Below are positions 28,877 to 41,006 of a stretch of DNA of 64,000 nucleotides, piece after piece (positions within the stretch are counted from its first letter, which is position 1; each line of letters begins with the position of its first letter). The notes beneath the pieces are model-generated. The model worked only from the letters and a program-made list of their open reading frames with translations, ran no database searches and had not been told where the DNA came from. Location: contig NZ_JAIWJA010000003.1 of assembly GCF_020515695.1 (NCBI RefSeq), positions 841,447 through 905,446 of the forward strand, in the 5' to 3' direction. Source of the stretch: Pseudomonas sp. MWU16-30317. Its GTDB lineage: Bacteria > Pseudomonadota > Gammaproteobacteria > Pseudomonadales > Pseudomonadaceae. The translations under genes and the position numbers were made by a program.

Positions 28877-30198
28877 TGGGCAGCCTTTTCGGCGCCAGGG
28901 ATCTTGATCTCGACGTAGGCTTCGTCGCGGATCTGCCGCAGCCAGGTTTGCAGCTCTTCATCATACTTGCGGTTGCGCAGGGCACTGAGGGCCTGCTGTT
29001 CGCGAGCCTGTTCGGTACTGTCGGTAGCACGGCGACCCAGCACTTCAAGGATGTGCCAGCCGTACTGGCTCTTGAATGGCTTGGACACGACGCCTTGAGC
29101 AGTCTCGTTCATCACGTCACGGAAAGCCGGAACCAGCGACGCTGGGTCGACCCAGCCGAGGTCGCCGCCGTTGAGCGCGGAGCCCGGGTCTTCCGAGAAG
29201 TTCTTCGCCAGTGCGGCGAAGTCTTCGCCGTTCTTGATGCGATCGGCGACGGTATTTATCAGGCGCTGGGTTTCCGCTTCGCTGCGGATCTCGCTCGGCT
29301 TGATCAGGATATGCCGCACGTGGACTTCATCACGCATCTGCGCCTGTTCGCCGCCACGGACTTCCAGGACCTTGAGAATGATGAAGCCGCCCGGCGTCCG
29401 CACTGGTTGAGTGATATCACCCACGGCCGTCTTCGACAGCATCGTGTCGAAAGGGGGTGGCAACTGAGCCGACTTGCGCCAGCCCATGTCGCCGCCTTCC
29501 AGTGCGTTGTCGCTGGACGACTTGGCAATGGCGGTCTGGGCGAAATCGGCGCCGCTTTTCAGTTGCTGATAGACGGCCGTGGCCTGGCTGGCAGCTTTCT
29601 GGATGGCATCGGAGTCGGCGCTTTCAGGCGTCGGAATCAGGATGTTGGCCAGGTGGAATTCCTGGGACAACTGCATCTTGCCCAGGTCGGAAGCGAGGAA
29701 GTTTTTCACTTCCTGCTCGGAGACCTGGATGCGTTCGGCCACACGGCGTTGACGCACACGGCTGATGATCATTTCGCGACGGACCTGGTCACGGGCGTCT
29801 TCGAACGAGACACCGTCGTGAGCCAGGGCACCCTTGAACTGCGTCAGGTTCATGTTATTGCGCTGGGCAATAGTTTCCATGGCCTGGTTGAGTTCTTCAT
29901 CGGTGATGCGGATGCCGGAACGATCGCCAATCTGCAGTTGCAGGTTTTCGACGATCAGGCGTTCGAGCACTTGCTGTTGCAGTACATCAGGGGGCGGCAT
30001 GCCGCCCCCACGTTTGGCGATGGTCTGCTCTACATCATGCACCCGCGCATCGAGCTGGCTTTTCATGATGACGTCGTTGTCGACGATCGCGGCCACGCTG
30101 TCCAGCGATCGGAAATCGGCGTGCGCCACGCCACTCAGTAACACCGCGCCCAACATCATGGGGCGCAGTCGATCAATTAGCTTGGTCTTCACGTTCAC
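28873..30198 (-). CDS. surA: Periplasmic chaperone/peptidyl-prolyl isomerase SurA
   Basis: 441 residues. A signal peptide of about 27 residues ends in GVAHA. The SurA N-terminal domain follows, then two parvulin domains (about 180-280 and 290-390), each with the HLANILI or [10 protein letters not shown] type opening and GGDMGW/GGDLGW motifs. It escorts outer-membrane proteins such as LptD to the BAM complex. The gene starts inside the end of lptD (26-nt overlap), coupling chaperone to a major client. Confidence 0.97.
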   Translation of the reverse strand: MNVKTKLIDRLRPMMLGAVLLSGVAHADFRSLDSVAAIVDNDVIMKSQLDARVHDVEQTIAKRGGGMPPPDVLQQQVLERLIVENLQLQIGDRSGIRITDEELNQAMETIAQRNNMNLTQFKGALAHDGVSFEDARDQVRREMIISRVRQRRVAERIQVSEQEVKNFLASDLGKMQLSQEFHLANILIPTPESADSDAIQKAASQATAVYQQLKSGADFAQTAIAKSSSDNALEGGDMGWRKSAQLPPPFDTMLSKTAVGDITQPVRTPGGFIILKVLEVRGGEQAQMRDEVHVRHILIKPSEIRSEAETQRLINTVADRIKNGEDFAALAKNFSEDPGSALNGGDLGWVDPASLVPAFRDVMNETAQGVVSKPFKSQYGWHILEVLGRRATDSTEQAREQQALSALRNRKYDEELQTWLRQIRDEAYVEIKIPGAEKAAQ

Positions 30199-32932
30199 GA
30201 TAACCTTGAATGCCTTTGTCGAGGAAACTTTCGACTTTGGTGCCTGTTACGCCACCGAGCCCTTTGAGCACGAATTGCAGGAACAGGCCATGATCGCCTT
30301 TCTCGTTTTGAGGCGCGTCCTGGCTGTACTCGTCGTAGTCGACCCAGTACCGGCTGATGAAGCGCAACTTCCAGCAGCAATTGTCGTATTCGAAGCCACC
30401 GAAGGCGTCGAGCGTACGGTTGCGGTTGTAGTCGTACTGCCAGCGGCTGATAAGGCTCCACTGCGGAACAAGCGGCCAGATGACCGAGAAGTCATGCTGC
30501 TTGATCTTGTAGTAGTCCTTCACATAGCCAGGGGTGCCAGGGGTGCCGTAGTCGCCACCGCCCACTTTCCAGGTACCCGTCGCGTTGTCGTAACGCACCA
30601 GGTCGTTGCGATAGCGATAACCGAAGTTGACCACCTTGTTGGGGTTGTCTTCAGGCTGGTAGTGGAACATCGCGCTGCCGGAGCGCGGGCTGTGGCTGTC
30701 CGGATCCCAGTTGTACTCGGAGTTGAAGCGCCAGTCGCGGTTGAAGCGCAAGACGTACTGCAGCGCGTACGGGGAGACCTTGGCAGTGGCGTCGTCGCGG
30801 GTACGGTAGTCGATGCCAGGCAGTTGCGCCTTGCGATCTTCCATGTAGTACGCCTGGCCGACGCTGATGCGTTGGCGTTCGAAGCCGTTGTCTTCGATCC
30901 AGCGGCTGGTGAGGCCGAGGGAGATCTTGTTCTCGTCGCCGATACGGTCCGAACCACTGAAGCGGTTGTCGCGGAACAGCGAATCGTAGTTGAAGGTGTA
31001 CTCGGAGGTGTCGAAAACCGGGATGTCATCCTGGTTCTTGTACGGCACATAGAGGTAGTAAAGGCGCGGCTCGAGTGTCTGGCGATAGTTGGTACCGAAC
31101 AGACTGGTATTGCGGTCGAAGTACAGGCCGCTGTCGATGCTGCTGATCGGGACGCCGCGGCTTGGGGACTTGTCGTAGCTACCATCGGTGAGCTGCGATT
31201 TGCCCGTACCGTCAAGGTCGAGATCGTACTGGGTGTAGGCGTACTTGAGCGTCGGCTTGATGAAACCATAGCTGTTGGACAGCGGCAAGCTGATGGCTGG
31301 CACGAAGTTCAACCGGTTGCCGTTGGCGCGGGCCAGACCCCGGACGTTGGTGTCAAGGCGCGGAACTGGGTCACCACCGTCTTCGTTAGTGTAATTGCCG
31401 TTCTGCAGATCACGCTCAAAGCGCACTGCTTCGGTCGCATAGCTGAAATCCAGCCCGCCTGGATGGAATGGCAACGCACCGTTGAAGTAGATCTGTGGCA
31501 GACGGTTGTACGGGGTGATGTCCGATACCGTTGCCAACTTGTACGCCTGCACGTTCAGGCCGGCCTGATAGGTATCACCGCGCCAGGTCAGGCTGCCCTG
31601 CTGGTTGATGTAGTCACGTTTCTCAACGCCGATCTGATCGCTTTCGAGATCCTGAAAGTAGTACGGATCGCTAATATCGGTGAAGTCAACTTGGGTGGTC
31701 AGGCGCGAGCCCAGGCCACCTTTGTGCTGCCAGTTGATCATCCAGCGATCTTTTTCGTAGTCGGTCTGCTTCGAGCGCTCATCATCGCTGTCATTCAGGA
31801 ACGCACCACCAAACTGACCTTCACTGGTGTTGGTCAAATAGCGGAATTCGCCTTCCATCATGGTGCCGCGTTCGGCCATGAAGCGCGGGTACAACGTGGC
31901 GTCATAGTTAGGCGCCAGGTTGAAGTAGTACGGCGTGACCAGCATGAAGCCGGTTTTGCTGCTGCTCGAGAAGCTCGGCGGCAGGAAGCCCGATTGACGA
32001 CGGCTGTCGATCGGGAAATAGATGTACGGCGTGTAAAGGATCGGAATGTCCTTGACCCGCAGCGTCACGTTGGTCGCGGTACCGAAGCCGGTCGCCGGGT
32101 TCAAGGTGATGTTGTTGCCCTTGAGCTGCCAGGCGTTGCTGTTCGGTTCACACGTGGTGTACGTACCATCCTTGAGGCGGATGATGGCGTTCTCGGCCCG
32201 CTTGGCGTAGAGCGCACTGCCGCGAATGCGCGACTTGTGCAGCACGTACTCGGCGTTGTCGACCTGGGCGGCACCGGTATCGAGTTGGACTTCGGCATGG
32301 TCGCCGACGATCAGCGCGCCGTTGTCGCGCAGCTTGACGTTACCGGTCAGCTCGCCACGGCTTTCGGCTTGATGCAGGCTCGCCTCATCGGCTTCGAGCT
32401 GCATGCTGCCCTGACGCATGACCACATCACCGGCGAGCGTCGCGACCTGAGTCTGCTGCTCGTAGCGCGAAGCTTTGGCACCCAGGAAAGTGGGCGCGTC
32501 CTTCTTCGAGGTCTTGTCGTTCATGCCGGGGCGGACGGGTTCGATGTAGGCACCGGAGCAATAAGAGCCTGCCTCCGCCAACTGCGCAGGGGTGAGCTTG
32601 TCCCGCGTGACCCAGTCGAGGTGACTGTAGTCAGTGCTGCGGGATTCAAGTCCTCGGCCTTTGCTGTCGATAACCTTGGTCGGACCCTCTGCCTTGCCGT
32701 CGGCGCCAGACGCACTGCGGCCATCCGCTACCGCGCCGTCCTGAACGGGACGTGGTGGCAGATTGGCTGCACTCGTCTGGGGCTTGCAGTCCCAGGTGCC
32801 GGCAGCAGAAACTGAACAGTCGAACTGTTCCGCTGCTATTGCATGCGGGAGGATCAGGGGTTGCATCGCCAGCAGACTGCCGGTTACGAGCAACGGAAAC
32901 TTTCTACGAAACGCGGGGGATTTCAATGCCAT
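30173..32932 (-). CDS. lptD: LPS-assembly outer-membrane protein LptD
   Basis: 919 residues. It has a signal peptide ending near HAIAAEQ, an OstA/LptA-like periplasmic domain (about residues 150-270, [15 protein letters not shown]), then a large 26-strand barrel. Cysteines near residues 39 and 48 and a CC pair in the C-terminal region (NCCWKL) are placed to form the known interdomain disulfides. With LptE it inserts LPS into the outer leaflet. It heads the operon lptD-surA-pdxA-rsmA-apaG-apaH-glpE and is divergent to amgK. Confidence 0.97.
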   Translation of the reverse strand: MALKSPAFRRKFPLLVTGSLLAMQPLILPHAIAAEQFDCSVSAAGTWDCKPQTSAANLPPRPVQDGAVADGRSASGADGKAEGPTKVIDSKGRGLESRSTDYSHLDWVTRDKLTPAQLAEAGSYCSGAYIEPVRPGMNDKTSKKDAPTFLGAKASRYEQQTQVATLAGDVVMRQGSMQLEADEASLHQAESRGELTGNVKLRDNGALIVGDHAEVQLDTGAAQVDNAEYVLHKSRIRGSALYAKRAENAIIRLKDGTYTTCEPNSNAWQLKGNNITLNPATGFGTATNVTLRVKDIPILYTPYIYFPIDSRRQSGFLPPSFSSSSKTGFMLVTPYYFNLAPNYDATLYPRFMAERGTMMEGEFRYLTNTSEGQFGGAFLNDSDDERSKQTDYEKDRWMINWQHKGGLGSRLTTQVDFTDISDPYYFQDLESDQIGVEKRDYINQQGSLTWRGDTYQAGLNVQAYKLATVSDITPYNRLPQIYFNGALPFHPGGLDFSYATEAVRFERDLQNGNYTNEDGGDPVPRLDTNVRGLARANGNRLNFVPAISLPLSNSYGFIKPTLKYAYTQYDLDLDGTGKSQLTDGSYDKSPSRGVPISSIDSGLYFDRNTSLFGTNYRQTLEPRLYYLYVPYKNQDDIPVFDTSEYTFNYDSLFRDNRFSGSDRIGDENKISLGLTSRWIEDNGFERQRISVGQAYYMEDRKAQLPGIDYRTRDDATAKVSPYALQYVLRFNRDWRFNSEYNWDPDSHSPRSGSAMFHYQPEDNPNKVVNFGYRYRNDLVRYDNATGTWKVGGGDYGTPGTPGYVKDYYKIKQHDFSVIWPLVPQWSLISRWQYDYNRNRTLDAFGGFEYDNCCWKLRFISRYWVDYDEYSQDAPQNEKGDHGLFLQFVLKGLGGVTGTKVESFLDKGIQGYREREDQAN

Positions 32933-33032
32933 CTTATTAGTCCGGGCTTCCTGCGTGCCATCTGCCCGCGGTGGGGCCGCACGCCTCTCGATGGTCTGAA
33001 AAAGATGCTGGATAATAAAGCATGACCCGCTT

Positions 33033-33048
33033 GACGGCTAGCGCCGTC
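33033..33048 (+). promoter_or_regulatory. Hairpin just upstream of the amgK ribosome-binding site
   Basis: GACGGC-TAGC-GCCGTC forms a 6-bp stem directly before GGAG (33049-33052), which sits 9 bp before the amgK ATG. It may influence initiation. The rest of the 129-bp lptD/amgK divergent gap has AT-rich candidate -10 sequences (GGATAATAAA) but no clear -35. Confidence 0.3.
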
Positions 33049-33061
33049 GGAGACCCTTGTA

Positions 33062-34758
<1,697 letters not shown>

Positions 34759-34759
34759 C

Positions 34760-35527
34760 GTGCTGTGGCCGACGACCTTGATAGGCGCGGGTGCGGGGTA
34801 TGCCATCGCCAGTATTCCCGGTGCCATGCTTGGCGCTTTGCTGGGCCAGGCGCTGGATCGGCGCCTGCAACTGCACAGCTGGGCCAACGTTCGCGAATTG
34901 TTGGGCGGTCGCCCGGCATTGCGCGACGACGAATTGCTGTTCGTGTTGCTCGGGCGGGTGGCTAAAAGCGACGGGGTGGTCACCGATAGCCATATTCGTC
35001 AGGCGCGGCACGAGATGGCGCAATTGCATCTCGGGCCGGGCGCGCAGCAGGCCGCGATCGCCTCGTTCGGCCGCGGCAAGACCGGGCGCGACAATGTGCG
35101 CGGGCATCTGCGCCGTCTTGGGCGCCAGGCGCACACGGGTGAGGGGATCCTGCGAGCCTGCTGGCGCATGGCCTGGGCGGATGGTGGGGTAGGGGCGACC
35201 GAGCGCGAGTTGATCCTGCAGTGGAGCGGGTGGCTGGGCTGGACTCGCCAGCAAAGCCTGGCGCTGGGCGCCGACTACGAGCCGCGACGCAACAAGCCGC
35301 CGGTCAACAGTGGTGGGGAATATCAGGATGCCTTGCGCTTGTTAGGGGTAAACAGCGCCACCGAGCCGGACCAGATCAAACGCGCCTACCGCCGACTGCT
35401 CAGCAAGCACCATCCGGACAAGCTCGAAGGCAGCGGTGCCAATGAGGCGCAGGTCCGGGCGGCGACCGAGCGCACGCGCGATCTGCACAATGCCTACACG
35501 TTGATCAGGCAGCGGCGCGATTTTTGA
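34760..35527 (+). CDS. DjlA-like membrane co-chaperone (TerB and DnaJ domains), GTG start
   Basis: 255 residues from a GTG at 34760, one base after the murU stop; upstream frame lies within murU. An N-terminal membrane segment (LIGAGAGYAIASIPGAMLGALLG) is followed by a TerB-like helical domain (about residues 50-165) and a C-terminal J domain with the HPD motif in LSKHHPDKL (about 216-224). It should stimulate DnaK ATPase at the inner membrane. Matches P. aeruginosa PA0598 in position and layout. Confidence 0.88.
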   Translation: MLWPTTLIGAGAGYAIASIPGAMLGALLGQALDRRLQLHSWANVRELLGGRPALRDDELLFVLLGRVAKSDGVVTDSHIRQARHEMAQLHLGPGAQQAAIASFGRGKTGRDNVRGHLRRLGRQAHTGEGILRACWRMAWADGGVGATERELILQWSGWLGWTRQQSLALGADYEPRRNKPPVNSGGEYQDALRLLGVNSATEPDQIKRAYRRLLSKHHPDKLEGSGANEAQVRAATERTRDLHNAYTLIRQRRDF

Positions 35528-35545
35528 TATTGCGTCAGCAGGGCG

Positions 35546-35634
35546 GGCCTCTTCGCGGGCAAGCCTTGCTCCCACAGAGTTCGCCGATCCCGAGTAGTAC
35601 ACCTGTGGGAGCGAGGCTTGCCCGCGAAGAGGCC
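35546..35634. repeat. REPIN with 32-bp arms
   Basis: The left arm (35546-35577) and right arm (35603-35634) are complementary in 31 of 32 positions across a 25-bp loop, the best-preserved REPIN here. It lies between convergent djlA-like and DUF3530 genes. Confidence 0.92.
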
Positions 35635-35656
35635 TTCAAGAGCCACGCCAATCTCC

Positions 35657-36664
35657 CTACAGATTCTTATCCGGACTCAACCACCCTCGCACTCGCCGAT
35701 ACAGTTGCTCCTGCTCGGCCTGCGGGTCACCCGGCAGCACTGTCAGGTTGACCTGGCGATATTGGCTGCCGGTGACGCGCTTGCTGGCCTCCAGCCGTGC
35801 CTTGGCGGTTTTGCTCGCTGTCCCCTCATCGCCATAAAAGATATCCACAGCCGGGACCTTGAGCTGCGAGGTCAATTGCTCCAGCGGTTGCGTCGCGCCT
35901 TGCGGTGCGCGGGCGGCGACCATGACCAGTCGCTGCGCCCGCGACGGTTGGCGTTCGGTCAGATAGCGGGTAGCCCAGTAGGCGCCCGAACCATGTCCGA
36001 GCAACACGATGCTGCGGGCTTTCTGGGTTTGCGCGTAGGCGATGCCGGCATCGATACGGGCGAATATGCGCTGGGCATCGGCGTCGGACTGTTCATCGGC
36101 CGAGTCGGCGGCTGCGCTCTTGTCACCCGGATCGGCATCGGCGGCCGTAGCCTGCTCCACCGGTGCATTGGCATCGGCGGGGGTGGACTGACTTTTCGAT
36201 TCGGTTGGTGTCGGCGTTGCGGCAACGGCGCGCGGTTGCGGGGAATCACTGAGCAGGTCCGGCACCGTCAGGCTCAGGCTGGCCCACTGGCCATCCGGCA
36301 GCTTGCGCCGCAACGGGCCGACGGCTTGCGGCCAGTCGGCAGTCTCGCCGGTGCCGGGGACAATGATCACCACGCCGTTACCGTTCGGGGCATTGGCCGG
36401 GCGCCACAGGGCCAGAAAGTTATCGCTGCCCGCTTGCAGTTGCACTTGCTCGGCGGCGGGCAGGGTGCGCGTCAGGGCCAGTGCGTCTTCTTCGCTGCGC
36501 TCCATGATGGGCGTGCGGGGCGCGGCCGGTGCAGCTGGCGGGGCAGCGGCGGGCGCCGGATCGGCGGCCAGCGCCCAAGGCGAAACCAGTGCCAGGCACA
36601 AAAAGGCGCTGCGCGAAATTGAAAAGCACGGAACAGCGAGCGATGTGCGGTAGATTGGAGACAT
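35657..36664 (-). CDS. DUF3530 periplasmic alpha/beta-hydrolase-like protein
   Basis: 335 residues. A long N-terminal signal (hydrophobic FLCLALVSPWALA, cleavage near residue 34) is followed by an Ala/Pro-rich segment. Then VVIIVPGTGETADWP opens the hydrolase fold, and LLGHGSGAYWA (about residue 220) resembles a nucleophile elbow. An Ala/Asp/Ser-rich insert (about 150-195) separates the two halves. Function is unknown. It is convergent with djlA and divergent to agtS; PA0599 is the positional counterpart. Confidence 0.85.
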   Translation of the reverse strand: MSPIYRTSLAVPCFSISRSAFLCLALVSPWALAADPAPAAAPPAAPAAPRTPIMERSEEDALALTRTLPAAEQVQLQAGSDNFLALWRPANAPNGNGVVIIVPGTGETADWPQAVGPLRRKLPDGQWASLSLTVPDLLSDSPQPRAVAATPTPTESKSQSTPADANAPVEQATAADADPGDKSAAADSADEQSDADAQRIFARIDAGIAYAQTQKARSIVLLGHGSGAYWATRYLTERQPSRAQRLVMVAARAPQGATQPLEQLTSQLKVPAVDIFYGDEGTASKTAKARLEASKRVTGSQYRQVNLTVLPGDPQAEQEQLYRRVRGWLSPDKNL

Positions 36665-36748
36665 CGGGTATTCCAGTCCAGTGTAGTAGCCGGCAGCCTA
36701 AAGCCATTTGGTTGCAGCAGCCAAGTGCCAGGCCAGTTCTTCTTGTTC

Positions 36749-38776
36749 ATGAGACAGCAAATGATTCGATTGTGCAGCCTGTTGCTGATGGGCGTACTGA
36801 TGCTCGGTGTGATGGTCGGCGGGCAAGCGCGCGCCGACGTGCCTGCCGTCGCGTCCCTTGATCCCGTCCACGCGCAATGGTTGGCGGCCCATCGCCAGTG
36901 GCGGGTGGGGCTGATCCTGCAAACCCCTTATGCGTCCTATGATCGACGTTCGCAGCAGTTGTCCGGGCTCAACGTCGATGTGATCAATGGCTTGGCCAAG
37001 GTACTTCCGGTGGAGTTGACCTGGCGCCATTACCCCGATCAGGCCGCGCTGGAAGCCGGGCTGCGCCAAGGCGATATCGATTTCGCCCCGGGCCTGACGC
37101 AGACGCCGTCGGGTTTGCGTCTGTGGATTTTTTCCGATCCGTACATGCGCATCGCCGAGCGTGTGGTGGGCGAGCGCAACGGCGCAGTAGCAGTCGATCT
37201 CGAAAAGCTCGGCGAGAGCGACCGCGTGGCGGTGCGCATGCCCAGCCCTGTGGCCGATTACCTGCGCGACACCTACAGCAATCTCAATATCCAGGGCGTA
37301 CCGCTGGAGCGCTACGCGCTGCAGGCGGTGCTTAGCCAGCAGGCCAGCTACGCGGTGGTCGACGAAGCGCAACTCAGTCGTCTGTCCAGGGAGCCCGAAT
37401 TCGCCAGCCTGGCAGTAGTGGGTGACATCGGTCGCCCGCAGCTTTTGCGCATTGGGTCGAGGCGCGACTGGCCACAGATGGCCGGCGTAATCGAGGCCGG
37501 TCTGCACGATATCCCCGTCAAGGACATCGTGCAGTGGCGATCTCGCTGGCTGCAGCCTAGATACCCGACCCTCAATGAAGCCGGCGGTTTCTGGCTGAAC
37601 CTGTGCCTGCTGCTGTTGGCCATGGTGCTGGCCAGCATCGCCATTCTCAGCTGGCAGCGCCGCCAGGTACGGCATCTGGAGGACGACCTGTTGCGCTCGA
37701 GGGAGGCCGTCGCCCGTCATCAGGCCGCCGAGCAGGCGTTGCAGCTCACGCAGTTTTCCATCGATCAGAGCACGGTCGGCATTTTGTGGGTGAACTGGGA
37801 CAGCCACGTGCGCTATGCCAACCGCGCCGCCGAGACCATGCTGGGCTATGCACCGGGGGCGGTGGTCGACCGGCCGCTGATCGACTTCGAGCCCGGCTTG
37901 CACATGGATCGATGGCTCAATCTGTGGAAACGCGCACGCCAGGGCGAGGACGGTTCGCAGAGTGTCGAGACCGAGTGCGTGCGCGCCGATGGCAGTATTC
38001 TGCCAGCGGACGTGTCGCTGAGTTTTCTGCGCTTTCAGGACGGTGAATACCTGGTGGTGTATATCCAGGACGTCACCGAACGCCGCCGCGCCTCTGCCGC
38101 ATTGATGGAAAGCGAAGCGCGGCTGGCCGGGCTGGCGGAACAGTTGCGGGATCTGACCGCGCACCTGGAGAGCGTGCGCGAAGAAGAGAAAGCCCGTATC
38201 GCCCGCGAGGTGCACGACGAATTGGGGCAGATGCTCACCGTGCTCAAGCTCGAAACCTCAATGTGCGAGCTGGCCTATGCGCAGCTGGATCCCGGTTTGC
38301 AGGAGCGCCTCAACAGCATGAAGAAGCTGATCGCCCAGCTGTTTCAGCTGGTGCGCGATGTGGCAACCGCTCTACGCCCGCCGATCCTCGATGCCGGCAT
38401 CGGCTCGGCCATCGAGTGGCAGGCACGGCGTTTCGAGGCGCGCACCCAGATCCCGTGCCTGGTCCAGGTGCCGGAGCAGCTCCCGGCGCTCGGCGATGGC
38501 AAGGCGATCGGCCTGTTCCGCATCCTCCAGGAGGCACTGACCAATGTCATGCGCCACGCGCAGGCGCATACTGTGGAGGTCGTGCTTGTGGATGACGGCC
38601 AGTGGCTGAGCCTGTTGATCATCGATGACGGCATCGGTTTCGATCCGAGTGTGCCCAGCGCTTCGTTCGGCCTGGTCGGTATGCGTGAGCGGGTGCTGAT
38701 GCTCGGCGGCAATTTGCAGCTCGACAGTGCGCCGGGGGAGGGGACTCAGCTCAAGGTGGCGATTCCGTGGGTTTGA
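36749..38776 (+). CDS. agtS: Sensor histidine kinase AgtS-like, periplasmic binding domain + PAS + HisKA_3
   Basis: 675 residues from the ATG at 36749; 36761 (MIRLCSLL) is an equally possible start, and a GTG at 36725 is open. A signal peptide ends near QARA. A type-3 solute-binding domain (about residues 45-275) is followed by a membrane helix (LNLCLLLLAMVLASIAILSW), a PAS domain (about 340-450), then the dimerisation helix with phospho-acceptor His in AREVHDELGQ and an HATPase domain (DDGIGFD, GLVGMRERV). By position it corresponds to PA0600, which senses GABA/5-aminovalerate and drives AgtR. Confidence 0.88.
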   Translation: MRQQMIRLCSLLLMGVLMLGVMVGGQARADVPAVASLDPVHAQWLAAHRQWRVGLILQTPYASYDRRSQQLSGLNVDVINGLAKVLPVELTWRHYPDQAALEAGLRQGDIDFAPGLTQTPSGLRLWIFSDPYMRIAERVVGERNGAVAVDLEKLGESDRVAVRMPSPVADYLRDTYSNLNIQGVPLERYALQAVLSQQASYAVVDEAQLSRLSREPEFASLAVVGDIGRPQLLRIGSRRDWPQMAGVIEAGLHDIPVKDIVQWRSRWLQPRYPTLNEAGGFWLNLCLLLLAMVLASIAILSWQRRQVRHLEDDLLRSREAVARHQAAEQALQLTQFSIDQSTVGILWVNWDSHVRYANRAAETMLGYAPGAVVDRPLIDFEPGLHMDRWLNLWKRARQGEDGSQSVETECVRADGSILPADVSLSFLRFQDGEYLVVYIQDVTERRRASAALMESEARLAGLAEQLRDLTAHLESVREEEKARIAREVHDELGQMLTVLKLETSMCELAYAQLDPGLQERLNSMKKLIAQLFQLVRDVATALRPPILDAGIGSAIEWQARRFEARTQIPCLVQVPEQLPALGDGKAIGLFRILQEALTNVMRHAQAHTVEVVLVDDGQWLSLLIIDDGIGFDPSVPSASFGLVGMRERVLMLGGNLQLDSAPGEGTQLKVAIPWV

Positions 38777-38867
38777 CGCAGATCCTGTCGGGGCTTGCGC
38801 GTTCGGCGGCGAAGAGCGCCGGATTTGCGATGCAATATCATTGAGGCACCTGAGTCTTCAGCATTCT

Positions 38868-38899
38868 GGCGATTCGCCGGCAGAGCTCGCTCCCACAGG
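38868..38899. repeat. Single REP copy between agtS and agtR
   Basis: One arm of the GATTCGCCGGCAGAGC...CTCCCACAGG type with no opposing partner, so a REP singlet. It separates the kinase and regulator genes by 148 bp. Confidence 0.65.
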
Positions 38900-38924
38900 T
38901 TGATGTGTTTTCAGGAGAGATTAT

Positions 38925-39554
38925 GTGATCCGTGTATTCGTGGCCGAAGACCACACCATCGTGCGCGAAGGCATCAAACAGTTGATCGGGCTGGCCAAGG
39001 ACCTGTTCGTGTGCGGTGAGGCCAGCAATGGCGAGCAGTTGCTCGAAGCGCTGCGCCATACACCTTGCGAAGTGGTGCTGCTGGATATTTCCATGCCCGG
39101 GGTCAATGGCCTGGAGGCGATCCCACGGATTCGCGCGCTGAGCCATCCACCGGCGATCCTGGTGCTGTCGATGCACGACGAAGCGCAAATGGCGGCCCGC
39201 GCCTTGAAGGTCGGCGCCGCCGGCTACGCCACCAAGGACAGCGACCCCGCGTTGCTGCTGACTGCCATTCGTCGGGTCGCGGGCGGTGGGCGCTATATTG
39301 ATCCGGACCTGGCCGATCGCATGGTGTTCGAGGTCGGCCTCACCGATTCTCGGCCGTTGCACACGCTGCTGTCCGAGCGCGAATTTTCGGTATTCGAGCG
39401 GCTCGCCCAGGGCGCCAACGTCAATGACATCGCCCAGCAACTGGCCCTGAGCAGCAAGACTATCAGCACCCACAAGGCGCGGTTGATGCAAAAGCTCAAG
39501 GTGGCGTCACTCGCCGAGCTAGTAAAATATGCGATGGAGCATAAATTGATTTGA
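38925..39554 (+). CDS. agtR: NarL/LuxR-type response regulator AgtR-like (GTG start)
   Basis: 209 residues. A GTG at 38925, 7 bp after AGGAG, gives (M)IRVFVAEDHTIVREG; the ATG at 38923 is followed at once by TGA. The receiver domain has the acidic pair (AEDH), phospho-acceptor in LLDISMPG and a Lys in ATKDSD. The C-terminal LuxR helix-turn-helix is LALSSKTISTHKARLM. It is the partner of the kinase upstream and a likely regulator of the transporter downstream. Confidence 0.9.
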   Translation: MIRVFVAEDHTIVREGIKQLIGLAKDLFVCGEASNGEQLLEALRHTPCEVVLLDISMPGVNGLEAIPRIRALSHPPAILVLSMHDEAQMAARALKVGAAGYATKDSDPALLLTAIRRVAGGGRYIDPDLADRMVFEVGLTDSRPLHTLLSEREFSVFERLAQGANVNDIAQQLALSSKTISTHKARLMQKLKVASLAELVKYAMEHKLI

Positions 39555-39572
39555 ATTGCAGGGTGTACAGGC

Positions 39573-39605
39573 GGGCCTCTTCGCCGCCGAAGGCGCCCGC
39601 AAGCC
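39573..39605. repeat. Degenerate single REP downstream of agtR
   Basis: GGGCCTCTTCGCCGCCGAAG followed by GCGCCCGCAAGCC matches one REP arm with changes. No partner arm is nearby. The rest of 39606-39753 shows nothing clear. Confidence 0.55.
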
Positions 39606-39753
39606 AGACGTATCCATTTACGACACCCCTGCACCCAGCAATAGCGGCAACCGCTCGTCCCGCATACCTGTCCACGCCATCCGTGTAGGGCAATCCCTAC
39701 CCCAAAGCTTCCATAGCGCTGATGCCAATCTCTCCCGGCCCCCGATTTGCGTG

Positions 39754-39780
39754 GCCTGCAGCCTTCACTAGGCTGTAGGC
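39754..39780. promoter_or_regulatory. Inverted repeat upstream of the agt transporter operon
   Basis: GCCTGCAGCCT-TCACT-AGGCTGTAGGC is an 11-bp inverted repeat with one G/T mismatch, ending 31 bp before the ATP-binding gene. It may be the AgtR operator or a leader hairpin. I could not place -35/-10 boxes with confidence. Confidence 0.4.
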
Positions 39781-39811
39781 AGGCAGTCACCAATCATCAT
39801 AGGTACGGGTT

Positions 39812-40936
39812 ATGAGCGTGGTTCAATCAAGCGCGCAGGCGAGCGAAGTGCTGGTCAGCTTTCGGGGCGTGCAAAAAAGCTACGACGGCGAAGCGCTGAT
39901 CGTCAAAGACCTCAACCTGGATATCCGCAAAGGCGAATTCCTCACCCTGCTTGGCCCCTCGGGTTCCGGCAAGACCACCAGCCTGATGATGCTGGCCGGG
40001 TTCGAGACACCCACCGCCGGTGAAATCCAGCTGGCCGGTCGCTCGATCAACAACGTGCCGCCACACAAGCGCGACATCGGCATGGTGTTCCAGAACTACG
40101 CGCTGTTCCCGCACATGACTGTCGCCGAGAACCTGGCGTTCCCGCTGTCGGTGCGCGGCCTGAGCAAGACCGACATCGCCGAGCGAGTCAAACGCGTGCT
40201 CGGCATGGTCCAGCTCGACAGTTTCGCCTCGCGCTACCCGGCGCAGTTGTCCGGTGGCCAGCAGCAACGCGTCGCCCTGGCCCGCGCGCTGGTGTTCGAG
40301 CCGCAGTTGGTGCTGATGGACGAACCCCTTGGCGCGCTCGACAAGCAGCTGCGCGAACACATGCAAATGGAGATCAAGCACATTCACCAGCGCCTGGGCG
40401 TGACCGTGGTCTACGTGACCCACGACCAGGGCGAAGCGCTGACGATGTCTGACCGCGTGGCGGTGTTCCACCAGGGCGAGATCCAGCAGATCGCCGACCC
40501 GCGCACCCTCTATGAATCCCCCAGCAACACCTTTGTCGCCAACTTCATCGGCGAAAATAACCGCATCACCGGGCGGCTGCTCAGTCGCGCCGGCGATCAG
40601 TGCGTGGTGGGCCTGGCCCGGGGCGAGAAGGTCACCGCGCTGGCGGTCAATGTCGGCCAGATCGGTGACGAAGTGACCCTGTCGATCCGACCTGAGCGTA
40701 TCCGCCTCAATGGCCATAGCAACGAATGCGCCAACCGTTTTTCCGGGCGCGTCGCCGAGTTCATCTACCTGGGCGACCACGTGCGCGTGCGTCTTGAGGT
40801 GTGTGGCAAAACCGATTTCTTCGTCAAGCAGCCGATCGCCGAGCTCGATCCGAGCCTGGCCGTGGGCGACGTAGTGCCACTGGGCTGGCAGATCGAGCAC
40901 GGCCGCGCGCTCGATCCGCTGCCCGACGCACCGTAA
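39812..40936 (+). CDS. agtA: ABC transporter ATP-binding protein AgtA-like (PotA family)
   Basis: 374 residues. Walker A GPSGSGKTTS (about 49-58), signature LSGGQQQRVALARAL, Walker B LVLMDEPLGALD and the switch His in YVTHDQGEA are all intact. A C-terminal TOBE domain (about 285-360) is typical of polyamine/GABA importers. It energises the two permeases downstream. The locus matches agtABCD, which takes up GABA and 5-aminovalerate in P. aeruginosa; substrate here is by analogy. Confidence 0.9.
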   Translation: MSVVQSSAQASEVLVSFRGVQKSYDGEALIVKDLNLDIRKGEFLTLLGPSGSGKTTSLMMLAGFETPTAGEIQLAGRSINNVPPHKRDIGMVFQNYALFPHMTVAENLAFPLSVRGLSKTDIAERVKRVLGMVQLDSFASRYPAQLSGGQQQRVALARALVFEPQLVLMDEPLGALDKQLREHMQMEIKHIHQRLGVTVVYVTHDQGEALTMSDRVAVFHQGEIQQIADPRTLYESPSNTFVANFIGENNRITGRLLSRAGDQCVVGLARGEKVTALAVNVGQIGDEVTLSIRPERIRLNGHSNECANRFSGRVAEFIYLGDHVRVRLEVCGKTDFFVKQPIAELDPSLAVGDVVPLGWQIEHGRALDPLPDAP

Positions 40937-41006
40937 CGATTACCTCTGCCGTTGTAAGAAAAACCATAAGAGATACACCCAACCTGCACTCTGGAGAATC
41001 GATTAA

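Noticed and set aside
29834..32815. 993-codon open frame on the plus strand opposite surA/lptD
   Set aside because: It is the GC-rich shadow of two well-supported genes, has no domain I recognise and crosses their boundary.
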